A program made the translations under genes and the position numbers. From positions 124,001-188,000 of the forward strand of contig NZ_FMWX01000002.1 in NCBI RefSeq assembly GCF_900103265.1: 64,000 nt of DNA. Direction: 5' to 3'. The notes under the pieces were generated by a model. The model was not told where the DNA came from. It saw only the letters and a program-made list of their open reading frames with translations, and made no database searches. Each line of letters starts with the position of its first letter. Position 1 is the stretch's first letter. The stretch is from Sphingomonas sp. NFR15 (GTDB taxonomy: Bacteria > Pseudomonadota > Alphaproteobacteria > Sphingomonadales > Sphingomonadaceae). This document shows positions 61,075-64,000 of this stretch, piece by piece.

Positions 61075-62708
61075 TCGGCGAGCAAGCTGTGAATCTGCGA
61101 CACCACCGCCGCGCCTTCACCCACCGCCGCGGCGACGCGCTTGGTCGATCCGGCGCGCACGTCGCCGATCGCGAACACGCCGGGCAGGCTGGTCTGGAGC
61201 GGCAGCGCCGATCCGCCGGTGACGATGAAGCCCTTGTCGTCGGTCTCCACACACCCGTCGAGCCAGTCGGCATTGGGGTCCGCGCCGATGAACAGGAACA
61301 GGTGGCGCAAGGCGCAGCGCTTGACCGCGCCGGTCGCCTTGTCTTGGAACAGCGCGGCGGTCAGCCCGGTCGCGCGGTCCCCTTCCAGCCCGATCACTTC
61401 GGAGCCGACATGGATCGTCACGTTGGGCAGCGCCGCGATCCGCTCAATGAGGTAGCGCGACATCGTCTCGCGCAGGTCGCGCCGCACGACCAGATCGAGA
61501 TGATCGACCTTGCCGGCCAGGAACACCACCGCCTGCCCCGCCGAATTGCCGCCGCCGACCAGCGCGATCCGCTCGCCCTCGCACAATTTCGCCTCGATCG
61601 GTGAGGCCCAATAGGAAACGCCGTCGCCGTCGAACGTGGCGAGATTGTCGATCGCCGGCTTGCGATAGCGCGCGCCGCTCGCGACGATCACCGATCGCGC
61701 CTGGATCGTCCCCCCGCCCGCCAGCACCAGCGCGAGCGGATCGCCCGAGGCTTGGCGCTTGGTGCAGTCGAGCCGCTCCACCGCGAGCGGCACCGCCACC
61801 TCGGCGCCGAACTTGAGCGCCTGGCTGAACGCGCGCCCGGCCAGCGCACGCCCCGAAATGCCGGTCGGGAAGCCGAGATAATTCTCGATTCTGGACGACG
61901 CGCCCGCCTGCCCGCCAGTCGCGCGTTCGTCGAGCACCACCACCGACAGCCCCTCGGACGCGGCATAGACCGCCGCCGCCAGCCCCGCCGGCCCCGCCCC
62001 GACGATCGCGACGTCGTACAGCTTCTCGGGATCGAGCTTGGGGGTCATGCCTAGGCACGCCGCCGCCTCGGTGTCGCTCGGGCGCTTCAGGATCGTGCCG
62101 TTCGGGCACACCATCAGCGGCAATTCCTCGGGCAGCACGCCGATCCGCTCGATCAGCGCATGGCCCTCCGCATCGGTCTCGGCGTCGAGCACGAGGTTGG
62201 GATAGCCGTTGCGCGTCAGGAATCCCTGCAACCGCACGATATCGGCGCTGCCTGGCACGCCGATCAGGATCGATCCGGCCCCGCCTTCCTCGATCAGACC
62301 GACCCGGCGCAGGATCAGCGCGCGCATCACGATCTCGCCGAGATCGGCCGATCCGACCATCAGCGCGCGCAAATGCGCCGCGTCGAACGGCAGGGCGGTG
62401 CAGCCGTCGGCGCCCGCCACCCCGGCGGCGATCGTCGGCCGCCCGGAAAGCTGCGAGACCTCGCCGCTGAACTGGCCGGCGTGATGGACGGTGATGCCCG
62501 CTTCCCGGTTGAGCCCGTCGCGCCGCGTCACGTCGATCGTGCCGTCCAGCACCAGCCACGCCGGCGCGCCGACGTCGCCGATCTCGTACAGCGCCTCGCC
62601 CGGCGCGAAATGCCGCGCCGGCCCGCTCGCGAAGCGGCGCGCGACCTCGATCTGCCCCGCGTCGAGGGTCGGAAACATCTGGTGGCTGCGCGTGTCGAGC
62701 GTGCTCAT
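61071..62708 (-). CDS. Cyclic-nucleotide-binding domain / thioredoxin-reductase-like fusion
   Basis: A 545-residue soluble protein. Residues about 10-135 resemble a cyclic-nucleotide-binding jelly roll (FAPGEALYEIGDVGAPAWLV, HHAGQFSGEVSQLSG). A short thioredoxin-like linker (YPNLVLDAETD) leads to a flavin reductase half: AIVGAGPAGLAAAVYAA for FAD, ALVGGGNSAGQAVVFLA for NADPH, and VFAIGDVRAGSTKRVA. Where thioredoxin reductase has its CxxC there is YWASPIEAKLC, so disulfide reduction is unlikely. Fusions of this kind are known but poorly understood. It is coupled to DUF1810. Confidence 0.88.
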   Translation of the reverse strand: MSTLDTRSHQMFPTLDAGQIEVARRFASGPARHFAPGEALYEIGDVGAPAWLVLDGTIDVTRRDGLNREAGITVHHAGQFSGEVSQLSGRPTIAAGVAGADGCTALPFDAAHLRALMVGSADLGEIVMRALILRRVGLIEEGGAGSILIGVPGSADIVRLQGFLTRNGYPNLVLDAETDAEGHALIERIGVLPEELPLMVCPNGTILKRPSDTEAAACLGMTPKLDPEKLYDVAIVGAGPAGLAAAVYAASEGLSVVVLDERATGGQAGASSRIENYLGFPTGISGRALAGRAFSQALKFGAEVAVPLAVERLDCTKRQASGDPLALVLAGGGTIQARSVIVASGARYRKPAIDNLATFDGDGVSYWASPIEAKLCEGERIALVGGGNSAGQAVVFLAGKVDHLDLVVRRDLRETMSRYLIERIAALPNVTIHVGSEVIGLEGDRATGLTAALFQDKATGAVKRCALRHLFLFIGADPNADWLDGCVETDDKGFIVTGGSALPLQTSLPGVFAIGDVRAGSTKRVAAAVGEGAAVVSQIHSLLAE

Positions 62709-62767
62709 GCGCCGAGTATCGGCGATCTGGCGGGCACCGCGCAAGCCGATACCTTCGGTTGGGTCCG

Positions 62768-64000
62768 TTACGGACGCGGCGGCGGTGCCGGCTCCAGGAA
62801 ACCGCGCGACAGGCCGTGATACAGCCGCTCGGGCGAGATCACCGCGCTCACCGCGTCGGCGATCAGCGCGGTCGCGAACAAGGGCAGGATCATGCCCCGG
62901 CTCGCGGTCGTTTCGGCGATGATGATGACGGCGGTGAGCGGCGCGCGCACCACGCCGACGAAATACGCGACCATGCCGAGCGTGACCACCGCTCCGCCCG
63001 GATCGTTCGGAAACGCCGCCGCGACGAGATGGCCGATCCCGGCGCCCACCGCCAGCGACGGCGCGAAGATGCCGCCCGGCGTTCCGCTCAGCGTCGTCGC
63101 GAGCGTCGCGATCGCCTTGCCCGGCCCGAACCACAGGGAACCGCTGCCGCCCTCGACGAGATGCTTGGTCGCGTCATAGCCGGTCCCCCACAATTCCCCG
63201 CCGCTAGTGATGCCGAGCACCGCCACCACCAGCCCGCATCCCGCCGAGAACAGCACCGGGCGCGACCGCAGCCGCTTCAGCCACGGATGCCGGGGCGAGC
63301 CGAACGCCAGCACGATCCGGCTGAACAGCCCGCCGCTCACCCCGCCGACCACGCCCGCGACCGGGCAGATCAGAATCACCGACAGGATCGGCAGCGTCTG
63401 CCGCATCGTCCCGAAATAGACGTAGTCGCCCGCGATGCCGAGGCTCACCAGCCCCGAGATCATCACCGCCGCCATCACCAGCACCGCGACGCGCTGTTCG
63501 TAGGCGGAGGCGAGTTCCTCGATCGCGAAGGCGACTCCGGCGAGCGGCGTGTTGAACGCCGCCGCCACGCCCGCAGCACCACCCGCGATCAGCACGCCCG
63601 CGGTGATCGGCACGCGCAGCAGCCGGTGGACCGCGATCATGATCGCCGCGCTGATCTGCACCGTCGGCCCCTCGCGCCCGACCGAGGCGCCCGCGAACAG
63701 CATCGTCACCGTCATCGCGATCTTGGCGATCGCGGTGCGCAGCGACACCAGCGGCCCCAGCGAAGACCGTTCGGGCGTTCGGCTCGCCGCGATCACCTGC
63801 GGGATGCCCGATCCGCGCGCCTGCGGCACCCAGCGGAGTGTCGCCCAGGTGATACCCGCGAAGATCGCCGGGCTGAGCAGCAGCGGCGCATAGGGCCAGC
63901 GCGCCACGCCTTCAGCGAACAGATGCTGCGCCCAGTCGCCCGCCTTGGCGAACAGCAGCGCGACCAGCCCGAGCGCCACCGCGCCGATGCCGGTCGCGAT
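62768..64000 (-). CDS. ClC-type chloride channel/antiporter (N-terminus beyond window)
   Basis: At least 410 residues of a ClC transporter; the reading frame stays open to the right edge, so the N-terminus is missing. The selectivity motifs GSGIPQV, GREGPTVQ (with the gating Glu) and GGIFAPSL are all present, and the many helices fit the family. The conserved Tyr region near the end is less clear. It probably exchanges chloride for protons or acts as a fluoride/chloride route. It ends 60 bases before the fusion flavoprotein gene in the same direction. Confidence 0.92.
   Translation of the reverse strand: MATGIGAVALGLVALLFAKAGDWAQHLFAEGVARWPYAPLLLSPAIFAGITWATLRWVPQARGSGIPQVIAASRTPERSSLGPLVSLRTAIAKIAMTVTMLFAGASVGREGPTVQISAAIMIAVHRLLRVPITAGVLIAGGAAGVAAAFNTPLAGVAFAIEELASAYEQRVAVLVMAAVMISGLVSLGIAGDYVYFGTMRQTLPILSVILICPVAGVVGGVSGGLFSRIVLAFGSPRHPWLKRLRSRPVLFSAGCGLVVAVLGITSGGELWGTGYDATKHLVEGGSGSLWFGPGKAIATLATTLSGTPGGIFAPSLAVGAGIGHLVAAAFPNDPGGAVVTLGMVAYFVGVVRAPLTAVIIIAETTASRGMILPLFATALIADAVSAVISPERLYHGLSRGFLEPAPPPRP

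Noticed and set aside
60512..61273. Upstream extension of the first GNAT gene
   Set aside because: It crosses the type B repeat and the DUF1810 gene in another frame. The GNAT fold and ribosome-binding site start at 60511.
1..64000. tRNA, rRNA, insertion sequences or prophage genes
   Set aside because: I saw no cloverleaf-like sequences with a conserved T-loop, no transposase or integrase motifs, and no phage structural genes. A tRNA scan would be needed to be certain.

Overview
The window is a high-GC, gene-dense piece of an alphaproteobacterial chromosome, most probably a Sphingomonas-type sphingomonad. The call rests on large TonB-dependent receptors of the Caulobacter/Xanthomonas class, an RcdA/DUF1465 protein, DUF465 pairs, a bifunctional CysNC, a DksA without the zinc cysteines, the serS-surE-LysM/M23 and yfgM-bamB-der gene orders, a CtrA-type box, and palindromic intergenic repeats of the kinds scattered through sphingomonad genomes. 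I see no tRNA, rRNA, insertion sequence, prophage or CRISPR array.

Region 1 (1-12.9 kb) is a sugar-utilisation island. A leftward run encodes a GH36 alpha-galactosidase-type enzyme, an EamA-type permease, a GatZ/KbaZ-like protein, an AgaS-like SIS isomerase/deaminase and a BadF-type sugar kinase cut by the window edge. Next to it lie a periplasmic amidohydrolase, a DeoR-family regulator, a GH27 alpha-galactosidase with an NPCBM domain and a TonB receptor. The enzyme set, and DNA sites very like the AgaR operator of enterobacteria, point to uptake and breakdown of an alpha-galactosaminide or alpha-galactoside, with N-acetylgalactosamine the likeliest sugar.

Region 2 (13-27.5 kb) holds two SDR dehydrogenases, an AraC regulator, a 2OG-Fe(II) oxygenase, a glycine-rich TonB receptor with an NTF2-like protein and a ferredoxin-reductase-type flavoprotein, and a complete RND efflux operon. 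Region 3 (27.5-39.3 kb) has a phasin, a long leftward operon from pyruvate dehydrogenase E2 through E3 to a PDZ/S41-like protein, a membrane protein and an amidohydrolase, then a universal stress protein, RcdA, two DUF465 proteins, a PilZ protein, DksA and a Gly/Ser/Thr repeat protein with a PEP-CTERM-like tail.

Region 4 (39.3-52.7 kb) is housekeeping: serS-surE-NlpD-like, sulfate activation (cysD, cysNC, cysQ), panB, yfgM-like-bamB-der. Region 5 (52.8-59.3 kb) is the least ordinary: a coiled-coil membrane protein divergent from an HPt-like protein lacking its phospho-histidine, a nucleotidyltransferase-like/membrane fusion, a DUF2336 protein and a histidine-kinase-like protein whose phospho-acceptor histidine is a threonine. 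A TTAA-N7-TTAA CtrA-type box precedes the last two. Region 6 (59.3-64 kb) holds an ArsC/Spx-like reductase, two GNAT acetyltransferases, DUF1810, a cyclic-nucleotide-domain/thioredoxin-reductase-like fusion without CxxC, and a ClC chloride channel cut by the right edge.

Starts were chosen by eye from ribosome-binding sites and overlaps. Family names come from motif recognition without database searches.
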